Assembly (NCBI GenBank): GCA_934045075.1
Contig: OW203722.1
Location: 2,015,001 to 2,079,000 of the forward strand
DNA length: 64,000 nucleotides
Reading direction: 5' to 3'
Source of the DNA: Yponomeuta sedellus
Lineage: Eukaryota; Arthropoda; Insecta; Lepidoptera; Yponomeutidae
The notes beneath the pieces were generated by a model. It saw only the letters and a program-made list of their open reading frames with translations, was not told the DNA's origin and made no database searches. A program made the position numbers and the translations under genes. Below are positions 31,857 through 41,904 of the stretch, one piece after another (positions within the stretch are counted from its first letter, which is position 1; every line of letters starts with the position of its first letter).

Positions 31857-32040
31857 ACGTGTTCTTGAGTGGAGACCGCGACTCGGCAAACGTAGTGTAG
31901 GACGCACTCCGACTAGGTGGGATGATGATCTGCGAAAAATTGCAGGCAGATGCTGGATGCGGCAAGCTGAAGACAGGGCGGTATGGCGCTCATTAGGGGA
32001 GGGCAATGTCCAGCAGTGGACTTGTATAGCCTGACGACGA
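31857..32040 (+). pseudogene. L2 LINE C-terminal coding fragment
   Basis: The frame reads VLEWRPRLGKRSVGRTPTRW and on to the QQW-like end CAGCAGTGGACTTG. It is the same domain as at 60205-60530, 46158-46330 and 52030-52225. 5' truncated. Confidence 0.75.
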
Positions 32041-32180
32041 CGACCATTTTTAGGGTTCCGTAGTGAATACTGATTCCGACCGTCTATCCGTCCGTTCGTC
32101 TGGCTATCTGTCTCTCTGTCTGTCAATCCGTCTGTTTTCTTTATTTCCGCGGTTTTGCTCAAGACGATAAGTACTAAAAA
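32041..32180 (+). repeat. RB repeat fragment
   Basis: TTTTTAGGGTTCCGTAGTGA followed by degenerate CCGTCT/GTCTGTC repeats. It resembles the RB block at 55.4-55.86 kb. Confidence 0.5.
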
Positions 32181-32187
32181 ACTTAAA

Positions 32188-32414
32188 TAACTGCAAATTA
32201 GGTACTCGGGGCTGCAAGTGATGCAAATTACTTCAGCCAGATGTCGCTGCCTGTACGTAATACAGATAATGTTGTAAAGAGGTTCGAAATTTCACTGATG
32301 CCGGTGAGTCGCCCATTAGCTCAGTTGGAAATAGCGCTGGCACGGATAGCCAGAGGTTGCAGGTTCGAATCCCGGCATGGGTGGAATTTTTAGCCTCTAA
32401 ATAGGTTTTTAAAA
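32188..32414 (+). mobile_element. S1 SINE, straight copy with long 5' region
   Basis: Holds the 5' block (GTACTCGGGGCTGCAAGTGA), the AATACAGATAATGTTGTAAA block, then the tRNA-like unit at 32310-32385 and the internal T-run. It lacks the tail after TTTTTAAAA, so it ends at the T-run. Confidence 0.8.
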
Positions 32415-33015
32415 AATGCTACCTAGACCAACAATGCCGTCACAACACTTTGACGTAAAGTGTGTTATTGATTAGTGAAGTTATTGTAGCACTGAGTTAA
32501 GATAAGACAAATAAATTAAACAAAAAATTTAATCATTTTTTTATAACTAATCAACTCGTTGATGTGCGGGTTATTAGGCTACAATAGTGACTCTGGGGTC
32601 CGACCACGTAAGTCCTCCACTGTGCGGAGTTGTCAGTTTTATTGAACTGTCTAATACATTATGGAGTTGTCTAGATGCTTAACGCGATAGAGTGGAAAGT
32701 TACGCGATACAAGGGTTGGTTGTCGATATAAGGCCAGTCATTGGTGTTGCCTTGCCGCGCTGGGAGGGACTGAGCGGGCAGATGTGGCGGTAAATTATGC
32801 ATCGAGACGAGAGACACTATTTGATGTCCTGGACGGGTGGTAATTGAATGTAAACAGACGAGCGTCTGTAGCGAAGAACGGGCCTTCTGTAGAGTAAAAA
32901 GAGCACTTTGTACTTTGATAGTTGTCGATAATACGTCTCGATAAATGGGTGGAATGAAGCACTTTTTATGCTATCGCATCAGCAATCCGTTTTTAAATCG
33001 CAGAAAATATTGTAT
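32415..33015. other. Unassigned sequence
   Basis: No gene or family was recognised. Confidence 0.3.
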
Positions 33016-33019
33016 TAGT

Positions 33020-33505
33020 TATATATTAAACGGGTCTAATCGCGATTATTTATTACGTGGTCTCGGGTAGACTGGTAGGTCTACCCGAGACCAAGGCAAC
33101 GTGCTTAGTGCGAGTTTTTTTAACTTCTCGATAGCGTTAACGTAAACTCATATTTCTATGGCATCGAGGAAGCGCCACCTAGCGACTAGTATGGAAATTA
33201 AAATTGCTGAGTGCTAGTTGTAATGGTTTACGTTGAGAAGTGAACACGTTTACCAGCCAAAACACGAAAAAACGCGAGTGTGAGTTGTACTGTGACAGCG
33301 TTTTGTCAGTAAGAACGGTTAACTTACTCATACTCACTACTCAATGCTCGATTAACGCGGTAGTAAAGTTATTCGGTTGGATCTGTCAAACTCGCACTAA
33401 GCACTCTGTAACGCTGCCGAAACGACGGGAAATAAGGTGATTGCGTTTTACTTAATAAATAAGCGCGACATATTAAACGGGTCTACCCGTTTAATATATA
33501 ACTAT
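33020..33505. mobile_element. M5 element with terminal hairpins, split by MITE M1
   Basis: The uninterrupted homologue is 47784-47886 (reverse). Both ends carry short perfect palindromes (GTCTACCCGAGACC near 33060-33094; ATTAAACGGGT facing ACCCGTTTAAT at 33469-33500). Sequence TGTAACGCTGCCGAAACG continues after the M1 insertion, so M1 inserted inside. Confidence 0.7.
33101..33405 (+). mobile_element. M1 MITE, copy 1
   Basis: 305 bp with terminal inverted repeats GTGCTTAGTGCGAGTTT and AAACTCGCACTAAGCAC. The right edge has CTG; comparison with 47784-47886 shows an original single CTG at the site. The frame starting at MNTFTSQN lies wholly in this MITE and is not a gene. Confidence 0.85.
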
Positions 33506-33509
33506 GTAT

Positions 33510-34490
33510 CAGTATCGCGAATCATTAGGAAATACTAATATTGTAATAGGCCTTTATATCATAGCACATTTCTGCTTGATATGTCATCGATGGATATAAG
33601 CGAATCCTACAGATTCAAATGATACATCATCATCAGCCATTTGACGCCCACTGCAGGAGACAGGCTGCCCTCATGGTTTTCCAAATAGATTTTTGGTATT
33701 TCAAAGGATTCGGTTATTGAGATGTCCTAAAATGTCTCTGTTAAAATATTGAGTTTCAAAAGACTACTTTTGAAACTCATAACAAACATAGCTTATTCTT
33801 TACTATGATCAGATTTAAGTTCAGATTTTTAATAATATATTATATCAACAAAGGTTTTATTTTTCTTAGATTTACATATACTAACACGCTGACGCAGTTT
33901 GTGAAATAATATTTTGTTGTAGACGACATTCGAGCTGATAATCTTCGAAACAATTTGCACAAGAGAATCAGGTAGGTACTGGATTAAAGTAATTAATGAA
34001 TAAAATATTTGTAACATCTACCTTTACCTTATTTTTTTGCCTTGAAATGTGAAGTTCTCAATTTCAATCTCTGAAAGTCTTCAGAACCTCATCAAATTAG
34101 GCTGGTACAAAGTTTACGCTATAGTTTATGAAACAAATGCACATTACTCATGAATAGGCATCATTAAGCCTTATTTACTGCTGTCTATTGAAGAGTCACG
34201 TTCTCCATCTCTGAAAGTCTTCATCATCTTCACCGAATTAACTTCGGCCTTTTTTGCAGTCGGTTAAAAAACGAGCGAACTTGGTCGCCCAGTCCGAGTC
34301 CTGTGGAATGTGGAATGAACTTATGAATAAAAAAGTCCATTATTCGTCGACAATGGTACACAGACTTTTCTTTGAAAGTAACATGCTTTTGTCATGCGTA
34401 AGCGACACATTGCTATCTCATTATTTATTTACAACAGCCCGCTTTGCTCAGCTCTTAAGAAGGCGCCTCACGAGCTCATTCCAATACAAA
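33510..34490. other. Unassigned sequence
   Basis: No gene or named repeat is visible, apart from the hairpin at 33750-33779 and a short 'CATCATCAGCCATTTGACG' remnant near 33627. Confidence 0.35.
33750..33779. repeat. Perfect hairpin, 13-bp arms
   Basis: TGAGTTTCAAAAG at 33750-33762 faces its reverse complement at 33767-33779, with a 4-nt loop. Confidence 0.9.
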
Positions 34491-34492
34491 CG

Positions 34493-34620
34493 TAGATAGA
34501 TAGCATATTCTTTATTGCATGTACACCAGGAATTACAAAAGAGTCTTAAAAATAACAGTACAGTAAAAGTGGCGGCCTTATTACTAAAAGTAATTTCTTC
34601 CAGACATACAACCATTAAAG
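34493..34620 (-). mobile_element. L3 LINE 3' end
   Basis: Minus-strand L3: GTTGTATGTCTGGAAGAAAT, GCCGCCACTTTTACTGT and AATAAAGAATATGCTATCTA-type tail. Confidence 0.65.
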
Positions 34621-34753
34621 TGTACGTAATCGTGCGTAGATTTAGTGACACGAGCCTGACAAACCTTTTCCGCTTCATTATTTATTTATTTTTTATTTGC
34701 ACATAATTTTTTAAAATAACATCGTAGGTGCAATGCAGCGGATTTAATGCCAT

Positions 34754-34808
34754 AAATATTGATGAAGACTGACTCAGTCAACAACTGAGTCAGTCTTCAT
34801 CAATATTT
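34754..34808. repeat. Perfect hairpin, 25-bp arms, 5-nt loop
   Basis: 34754-34778 and 34784-34808 are exact reverse complements (core GATGAAGACTGACTCAG). It is the longest isolated hairpin in the window. Its length is microRNA-precursor-like, but the perfect pairing and lack of bulges make a recent duplication more likely. Confidence 0.92.
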
Positions 34809-34814
34809 AGAAAT

Positions 34815-35510
34815 CGCTGCATGCACGCAAGCCACTCCATTAAAACTTCTTGGAAAACTCTAACTTCCTTTTAATTTATTCTTGTTTAGAATTGCGAATG
34901 AAGCAAAGTTTCATTGCAAAATATGAGAGCCTACTAAAAATTGTTCGTTGAAGTTAAAGTTCCTCGAGCTGATGAGGACAAGGCACCATTTTTAATGTAT
35001 ATCATTAGGATTTCATTACATAAATAGCTGTGTCTATAACTTGAAGAGCATGAAGTTTCCTTATTTCTTAATTAAGGCCATGGTCTATCTCTGATCTGAA
35101 TTTCACTCTTTGAGGCCATTTTGAAGCATCTCCCACCGGTGCAGCTTGTCACCCGCTCAAACTCATTACAGATAATAAATGACTATTCATTTATGATCGA
35201 TATTGAATTAGCGATTACGTCTTGTATCGCTGGTTATTAAAATAATTGATAGTCATACTTAAGAAGAAACTATAATTATCATTTCGCCAGTGACGGCAGT
35301 AGTATGTTGACGGGTTGCCATAGCAACCGCTGGACTCCGTTATTACGAGAAGCCTTTTTCACTGAAAGTAAAGTGTACATTGCATACGCGATTGACTCGC
35401 AATATTAACAAAACGAATCTCCTTTTTATGTACATACAATTGAAATAAAAAAATACTACAAATTATAGTGTTATGGACCTCGGTCATGAAAGCTCAGAGG
35501 TCATTGTTTT
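34815..35510. other. Unassigned sequence
   Basis: No gene or family was recognised. Confidence 0.3.
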
Positions 35511-35514
35511 TTCT

Positions 35515-35692
35515 TAACTGTCCATAACATAACATGACATTTACATACAGGAACAGGAACCAGAAACAACGACATCACAAACTTGTAAACATCCTAGACC
35601 TGGGGTTTTTGTTGTCCCCAGCCGGGGATCGAACACGGGACCTCTTGCATGGTAGGCATATGCGCTACCGCTGCCCCACAGAGGTCGTGATA
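35515..35692 (-). mobile_element. S2 tRNA-derived SINE
   Basis: On the minus strand it has the head CCTCTGTGGGGCAGCGGTAG, box B near GTTCGATCCC and the body GTCGTTGTTTCTGGTTCC. It ends in the ATGTTATG repeat. Confidence 0.78.
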
Positions 35693-35974
35693 AAGAAATC
35701 AACAGTGATTTTCGCCCTAAGTATGATGTTATTACAGCCTATATATAACACGGAAATAAAAGCTATATTTATAGTAAGTTTAATTCACTCCCGTTAGTGG
35801 TTTTTGCGATATACGCGTACAAAGAAAAACAGCGACAGACGTATAACAAAGTGTACAAATTTATTATATGTTTAGAAGATAATTTGATAGCTAAAACGAT
35901 CTATATTAAGCCAGGTTTTCACGGTCTTAATGCGCTCGGTCCGAGTGCGCCATCCGAGTAAACTTATGCTTCTG

Positions 35975-36279
35975 AGTGCTTAGTGCGAGTTTGACAGATC
36001 CAATCGAATAACTTTACTACCGCGTTAATCGAGCATTGAGTAGTGAGTAGGAGTAAGTTAACCGTTCGAACTGGCAAAACGCTGTCACAGTACAACTCGC
36101 ACTCTCGTTTATTCGTGTTTTGGCTGGTAAACGTGTTCACTTCTCAACGTAAACCAATACAACTCGCACTCAGCAATTTTAATTTCGATACTTGTCGCTA
36201 GGTGGCGCTTCCTCGATGCCATAGAAATATGAGTTTACGTTAACGCGATCGAGTAGTTAAAAAACTCGCACTAAGCACT
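35975..36279 (-). mobile_element. M1 MITE, copy 2 (inverted)
   Basis: 305 bp with terminal repeats AGTGCTTAGTGCGAGTTT, flanked by CTG at 35972-35974 and 36280-36282. Confidence 0.88.
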
Positions 36280-36282
36280 CTG

Positions 36283-36587
36283 AGTGCTTAGTGCGAGTTT
36301 TTTAACTACTCGATCGCGTTAACGTAAACTCATATTTCTATGGCATCGAGGAAGCGCCACCTAGCGACAAGTATGGAAATTAAAATTGCTGAGTGCGAGT
36401 TGTAATGGTTTACGTTGAGAAGTGAACACGTTTACCAGGCAAAACACGAATAAACGCGAGTGCGAGTTGTACTGTGACAGCGTTTTGCCAGTTCGAACGG
36501 CTAACTTACTCATACTCACTACTCGATGCTCGATTAACGCGGTAGTAAAGTTATTCGATTGTATCTGTCAAACTCGCACTAAGCACT
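36283..36587 (+). mobile_element. M1 MITE, copy 3
   Basis: 305 bp, head-to-head with copy 2 and sharing the central CTG; the right-hand CTG is at 36588-36590. The frame starting MNTFTRQN is MITE sequence. Confidence 0.88.
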
Positions 36588-36954
36588 CTGATTGGCTATT
36601 TTGGTATTGTCACGAAAAACCGTCCAATCAGAAGCATTAGTTTACTCGGATGGCGCACTCGGTCCGAGAGTACTAAGACTGTGAAAACGCGGCTTTACGC
36701 AGCATGGACCTCACACAGTTTATTTACTGTGTGGGTGATTTATCCACTAAACATTCACCTGTCTGAGAGTACGTTTACCCCTTAAATAACTGAAGACTCT
36801 CGCCAGTTGTGTCGAAGTTAATGGCAAACAAACACTAGGCTCTTAAGGCGTACGACACGCCGGAGCTGAGAAGTAACTAGTGTCAGAGGGCTAGCTCTGC
36901 ATCGAGTTTGGAGATTGTGAAGATTTTTTATTCATTCATTAAACTAGTTAGTGT

Positions 36955-37075
36955 CTTTAGGTTGTCTGGAAGAAATTGCTCTAAGGAATAAGGCCGCTAA
37001 CTGTACTGTATTTTGTAATAATTTTATGTTTCTTTTTTCCTGGTGTATAATAAAGAATATTCTTACCTTATCTTG
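36955..37075 (+). mobile_element. L3 LINE 3' end
   Basis: GTTGTCTGGAAGAAATTGCT, a diverged L3, then GTATAATAAAGAATATTCTT. The tail is short. Confidence 0.7.
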
Positions 37076-37084
37076 ATCTACGAC

Positions 37085-37440
37085 TAGAGATTCTATTCTC
37101 ATTCGGGAGATTGTGGGTTCGAATCCTCATGGACTCAAGGCCTGTATAACAATACAAGACGTTGTTTCTTAAGTAACGTACATTTGTGAAGTTGTAAGTA
37201 ACGTACATTTGTTGACATTTTTATATTATTGTTTCTAATGGTGGTGCCTTTTTTATAATTTGTACGCCTCATCAGGCAGAGCATGTATAGAACTAATTAT
37301 TTTTTATATACATCCTATCAATGAACTCATGCTTCACAAATAAAAATCTTTGTCTTTGTCTTTGTAGTAGCAATACCACTTGCTCACTGTGAATGAAAAC
37401 ATTATGAGGAAACCTGAGTTTCTGAAGTGTTCAACTACCT
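37085..37440 (+). mobile_element. S3 SINE, interrupted
   Basis: The head remnant with box B GGGTTCGAATCC is near 37110. The body blocks (GTACATTTGTGAAGTTG and TGAATGAAAACATTATGAGG) are separated by about 150 bp, including a CTTTGTCTTTGTCTTTGT run. Confidence 0.6.
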
Positions 37441-37481
37441 AACGTTACTAACTCCGTAACGTCCTGTCACGAGCTCGTTGA

Positions 37482-37690
37482 CGACCTCTGTGGCGCAGCG
37501 GTAGTGCATCTACCTACCATGCGAGAGGTCCCGGGTTCGAATCCCAGCTGAGGACAAAAAAAACCCAGGTCTTGGATGTTTACATGTTTGTGAAGTCGTT
37601 GTTTCTGGTTCCCACGACACAGGGTACCCTATTGTGGGGCCAGAAGCAATGTATGTGCCTGTATGTAAATGTAACATAATTATGTTATGT
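37482..37690 (+). mobile_element. S2 tRNA-derived SINE, best-preserved copy
   Basis: CCTCTGTGGCGCAGCGGTAG head, box B GGGTTCGAATCCC, body GTCGTTGTTTCTGGTTCCCA and CAGGGTACCCTATTGTGGGG, and an ATAATTATGTTATG end. Confidence 0.85.
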
Positions 37691-37694
37691 CACG

Positions 37695-38040
37695 TTTTTT
37701 CCGAGAAATTCGACGAGACAGCAATACAGTTATGTAATAACATGGCGAAATTCTCAATTCAGAAACTGGCCCAAAGTCCCTCATCTATATGTTTTATTAT
37801 CTCCTAAAACATTACTAACGAGTTTTTTGTGGAGTTTCAACTGAGCTTTACTTCTGTTACAAAGGATATCACAAGCCTTTTGTGTCGCATTCATAACGAT
37901 GTGTGGGCAAAGGTGAAAGGCAAAGGTGAAAAAACATTAAAAGGTAAACCCATTCATGGCAATGCGGCAGTAGGATAGTCTTGTTTGCTGGTGAATAGAC
38001 AACAATAGGAAAACGTGCCTTTTTTAATGAATTATGAGAT
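37695..38040. other. Unassigned sequence with an M6 edge
   Basis: GCGAAATTCTCAATTCAGAAAC near 37744 (a 20-base core matches M6) suggests an M6 end. The rest is not recognised. Confidence 0.4.
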
Positions 38041-38047
38041 GCTTAGG

Positions 38048-38250
38048 GCTAGTTTCCGAACTGAAAAATTTGCTAAGTAAATAGTTAACTGTAATACTGT
38101 CTCTTTGAATTTCTCAGAAAAGAGCGTGACAGAAAGTCACTTAAAAATTTACTTAGTGAAATTCAAAATACAGAAACCGCCCATACTCTCTCTCTAAAAT
38201 AAGACCTGTACTCTGAAGTGGAACGTATAAAGGCTGCGTATAAAAAAGAG
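38048..38250. mobile_element. M6 palindromic MITE with S3-type flank
   Basis: GCTAGTTTCCGAACTGA...to AATACAGAAACCGCCC forms one M6 unit. It is followed by CATACTCTCTCTC and GACCTGTACTCTGAAGTGGA, the unit that is tandemly repeated at 39.6-40.7 kb. Confidence 0.65.
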
Positions 38251-38254
38251 CTAT

Positions 38255-38740
38255 GGTGAATGAATGTTATTTTAGTATTTCCTTCAGAAATCGGCATTTA
38301 TTCGCCTCTGTCCCGTTTTTAACCTTATGTGGTAAAGATGTGCCATTATGAGTGATACCAATGAAATAATTTGACGATAACAATAATTCGACTCAGTCAG
38401 ATTATGCAACCAGATTAGTAACTGATATTCTGTGTATCTCAACTACCGCTATCACTGTTTGTCAACTCGTGTGATTCCGCCGGAACTCGGGCCGACTCGG
38501 GAATCATTCAAGCAGATGATTCCCGAGTCGGCCCGAGCCCATCGGGGATCATTAAATGTTTGGTCGACTCAGCTACTTCCGTCGTGAATCGGAACTATTC
38601 GGGATTCAGCCCCCATTACCATAAAGGAAACAATTGACATTAGTGGTTGCTAATTAGTGACTTCATTCGATTACCACGATTAGTGTAACAAAATATATTG
38701 AAGTGGAATACGAACTTTAGTTTAAGATTAGTCGCCTAAT
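38255..38740. other. Unassigned sequence with one strong hairpin
   Basis: Nothing recognised, apart from the hairpin at 38486-38537. Confidence 0.35.
38486..38537. repeat. Perfect hairpin, 22-bp GC-rich arms
   Basis: 38486-38507 is the exact reverse complement of 38516-38537 (core GGGCCGACTCGGGAATCAT), with an 8-nt loop. Confidence 0.92.
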
Positions 38741-38742
38741 TA

Positions 38743-38868
38743 GGCGTGCATGCAACGACTTATAAACTTTGATGAAGCGAAGGTGCTCTGTCAGGATCGT
38801 GGCAAGTGGCAGTCTCTGCCTACCCCTCTGGGATACAGGAGGCGTTAGGTTATGTATGTATGCCGCTT
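38743..38868 (+). mobile_element. L1 LINE C-terminal fragment
   Basis: GCGTGCATGCAACGACTTAT through GGCAGTCTCTGCCTACCCCT, the + strand version of the L1 coding end. Confidence 0.75.
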
Positions 38869-38869
38869 C

Positions 38870-39375
38870 GCCTTATAGTCGCCTTATAATTTTATTCATA
38901 ATCGCGCATGTGACTTTGTGACGTGTGGATGACATTTCCACACGTTATAAAACTGAAGAAAATCTCAATTACATTTTACACAAACCTCAACCTCAACATA
39001 ATGTTTTAAAGGCCACATTTCCCCACCCGCAGAGTAATGGATTGCATGGTGCTCGGAAGCTAGTCATGTCACGGTATACTTTGACGTTGACGCGCGACGC
39101 GACGTTCATTGCCATCGACGTCACTGCATGGGGGCTTTCAAATGTGAGATTTAAGCGTATACTTCTCAAAACATTGTACCCTCGAGGACAAGACTAGTTC
39201 GGGGAAAACTCTTGTACCCAATGCACGGCAACAATCTGATCTTGTAAAGACGATTTCACTGTACGGTTAGAAGGGAATGTTGCAGAAGGATCCGATAGAA
39301 ATTCAAGGGACCTGTTTACTCTTCAGTATTGACCACTGAGAGTTCAGTCTGAGCGTTTTTTACCTGACCGCCGCT
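38870..39375. other. Unassigned sequence
   Basis: A 90-codon frame (38925-39197) has no recognisable motif. I see no support for a gene. Confidence 0.3.
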
Positions 39376-39566
39376 GAGGCCGCCGTCTGTACTCTTAGGT
39401 TAAGAAATATCTGTGTAATTTCCATTTTTATGTACAATATTTGTTCTCTATCTATCTATCTATCTGACTGCGGCGAAGCCCAAAAGGAGGGTAATGTCTT
39501 TGAATCGTACGTATGTATGTAATAGAATCATAGAATCGGACACTTTCCGATTCTATGTTCCCTCGT
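39376..39566 (+). mobile_element. L3 LINE end followed by the 11.45-kb-type repeat
   Basis: L3 end (GAGGCCGCCGTCTGTACTCT to (ATCT)n), then GACTGCGGCGAAGCCCAAAA and GTACGTATGTATGT, the repeat family of 11451-11655. Confidence 0.7.
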
Positions 39567-39639
39567 AACTATTAAGATCTAAGACCTCAATCTCAATCTA
39601 CACTAATTAATTAATTAATACTAGTAATTAAGCCCATAC

Positions 39640-40693
39640 ACTCTCTTTCTCAGAGAAGTGGGACTTTTATAAGCTACATAAAAAAGATATGCTGTTGGAA
39701 CTGGGGCTAATTGCTAGTTTCTGAATTAAGAATTTCGCTGAGTAAATAGTGGACTGTAGTGCTGTTTTTGAATTTCTCAGAAACGAGCGTGACAGAACGT
39801 CACTTAAGAATATACTTAATGAAATTCTCAATTCAGAAGCCGGCCCATACTCTCTCTCGGACATAAGACCTGTGCCCTGAGGTGCAACGTATGTAGGCTA
39901 CATAAAAAAAACAGCTATGCTGTTGACTTCACGAGGAACCGGGGCTAATTGCCGGTTTTTGAATTGAGAATTTTAGTGAGTAAATGGTTAGCAGAGTGCT
40001 TAGTGCGAGATTTTTAACTACTCGATCGCGTTAACGTAAACTCATATTTCTATGGCATCGAGGAAGCGCCACCTAGCGACAAGTATGGAAATTAAAATTG
40101 CTGAGTGCGAGTTGTTTGAATGGTTTACGTTGAGAAGTGAACACGTTTACCAGCCAAAACACGAATAAACGCGAGTGCGAGTTGTACTGTGACAGCGTTT
40201 TGCGAGTTCGAACGGTTAACTTACTCGGACTCACTACTCAATGGTCGATTAACGCGGTCGTAAAGTTATTCGATTGGATCTGTCAAACTCGCACTAAGCA
40301 CTCTGTACTGTCTCTTTGAATTTCTCAGAAACGAGAGTGACAGAACGTCACTTAAAAATTTACTTAATGAAATTCTCAATTCAGAAACCGACCCATACTC
40401 TCTCTCTGAAGCCCTGTGCCCTGAAGTGGAAGGTTTATAGGCTACATAAAAAAGCTATGCTGTTGACTGTGCGAGGCACCGGGGCTAATTGCCAGTTTCT
40501 GAATTGACAATTTCACTTAGTAAATAGTTAAGTGTCTCTTCGAATTTTCTAGAAATAAAGGGTGACAGAGCGTCACTTAAGAATTTACTTAGTAAAATTC
40601 TCAATTCAGAAACTGGCCTATACTCTGTCTCTGAAGCCCTGTGACCTGAAGTGGAAGGTTTTGTAGGCTACATAAAAAAGCTATGCTGTTGAC
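39640..40693 (+). repeat. Tandem ~230-bp units containing M6, interrupted by M1
   Basis: Three units are readable by the recurring order CATACTCTCTCTC, AGGCTACATAAAAAA, GCTATGCTGTTGACT, GGGGCTAATTGCC, GAATTGAGAATTT and TGACAGAACGTCACTTAA, starting at about 39640, 39846 and 40394. Outer remnants lie at 38048-38250. The second unit carries the M1 MITE at 39995-40302. Open frames here, such as MNFSETRV, are repeat sequence. Confidence 0.75.
39995..40302 (+). mobile_element. M1 MITE, copy 4
   Basis: 308 bp, terminal repeats AGTGCTTAGTGCGAG and CTCGCACTAAGCACT, flanked by CAG at 39992-39994 and CTG at 40303-40305. Confidence 0.87.
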
Positions 40694-40695
40694 TG

Positions 40696-41089
40696 TAAGG
40701 CCTGCGCAGACGAGGGACTATCCCCCGGATACTTTTTTGTCCGTCGATATTGATCTCTTATAAATTGTATCGAATAACGCACACGAAGGGCTAAAAGTAC
40801 CTCGTACAAAAACTCTCTCAAGTTACCGAGGACATCAAGAGACCGGACTGGAAAAATGTTCGGTGTTTTCTTTTAAAACGCCTTTTCTTTTTCAACTTCA
40901 TGTAAATTACAACACAATTGTAATTTTCAGAATATTTGCTTCCATAGCGTACACTTCACTCAATTTCCAGGGAACAAATGACAGCACACCGTAGGCGTTG
41001 AGTGCGCTACAAGTACTCGGAGGACATTTTTTATGATTCAGGGACTTTCGACCCTTGGAGATAAAAGTCCTTCGTCTGCGCAGGCCTTA
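40696..41089. mobile_element. MITE-like element with ~24-bp inverted ends (394 bp)
   Basis: The left end TAAGGCCTGCGCAGACGA is mirrored by the right end TCGTCTGCGCAGGCCTTA. It sits within the last tandem unit: AACTG on the left and TAGGCACCGGGGCTAA on the right rejoin the unit sequence. Ends in TAA/TTA suggest a PIF/Harbinger-like target. Non-coding. Confidence 0.82.
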
Positions 41090-41094
41090 ATAGG

Positions 41095-41420
41095 CACCGG
41101 GGCTAAGTATGGTTTTGGAACGACTAAGCAAACAATGACTCGCATGAAATACCAAACTACCCTCGCGTGAACATGCAGCTCTGAGTTTTAAACTGCGAGG
41201 GTCACTTTAAAGAGGCCGCCGGGTCTTTCACTCAAAAAAGTCGCCACTCCATTAATGTGTTACGTCGAAATAGCAACGTGAGGTGATTTTAAATTTTGGG
41301 CCAAAAGAATTCTCTCACTTTGCTAGTACTAGAGCGGACAAGGTTAGTCTAACTAGTGAAATTGGTAAAGATTAGATTCGATTAATACCCATTATTGCAC
41401 ACGATACATTTTGAGATATT
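41095..41420. other. Unassigned sequence
   Basis: No gene or family was recognised. Confidence 0.3.
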
Positions 41421-41423
41421 ATA

Positions 41424-41461
41424 GGGTAGACCAATGGACTTCCGAGTCCATTGGTCTACCC
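41424..41461. repeat. Perfect hairpin, 17-bp arms
   Basis: GGGTAGACCAATGGACT at 41424-41440 faces its reverse complement at 41445-41461, with a 4-nt loop. It lies 27 bp before the 413-bp palindrome. Confidence 0.92.
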
Positions 41462-41487
41462 ACCGGGCTACAGTGGTAGCCAGTGGT

Positions 41488-41900
41488 AACTTCGAATAGT
41501 TTTGGCTTCTAGTCGTTAGTCTCCAGTTCGACGGTGCTAATGGTATGTTATTGATTAGCCTTCAAAATACATAATGAAAAGTGGAGGGTTTGTAATCTTG
41601 GTCACCCGGTTAAAATGCCATCCTTAAAGTGTATTCAGCGATTAGATCAGGGATTAAAATAGTGATTTTAATCCCTGATCTACGTCGTAAAGTGTATTCA
41701 GCGATTAGATCAGGGATTAAAATAGTGATTTTAATCCCTGATCTAATCGCTGAATACACTTTAAGGATGGCATTTTAACCGGGTGAACAAGATTACAAAC
41801 CCTCCACTTTTCATTATGTATTTTGAAGGCTAATCAATAACATACCATTAGCACCGTCGAACTGGAGACTAACGACTAGAAGCCAAAACTATTCGAAGTT
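41488..41900. repeat. 413-bp palindrome with inner small palindromes
   Basis: The arms 41488-41682 and 41706-41900 mirror each other without gaps around 41694. One mismatch was seen in the arm (CTTGGTC against GAACAAG) and the inner loops differ. Each inner side contains ATTAGATCAGGGATTAAAAT facing its complement over a 4-nt AGTG loop. Confidence 0.9.
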
Positions 41901-41904
41901 TGTC

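Larger units (their letters stand above)
35905..36700. mobile_element. M2 MITE split by two M1 copies
   Basis: The left half 35905-35971 (TCACGGTCTTAATGCGCTCG) and right half 36591-36695 (GATTGGCTATTTTGGTATTG on to CGCGGCTTTA) together match the intact M2 at 8118-8298. The two M1 elements lie between them. Confidence 0.82.

Noticed and set aside
34754..34808. MicroRNA precursor
   Set aside because: The stem is perfect over 25 bp with a 5-nt loop and no bulges, and similar unrelated hairpins occur across the window.
38925..39197. 90-codon frame as a small gene
   Set aside because: No motif, signal peptide or repeat of composition typical of coding sequence was visible.
33240..40319. Recurring frame MNTFTSQNTNKRECELY at 33240, 36422 and 40137
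   Set aside because: It recurs because all three lie in copies of the M1 MITE; there is no start context, no codon bias and no functional motif.
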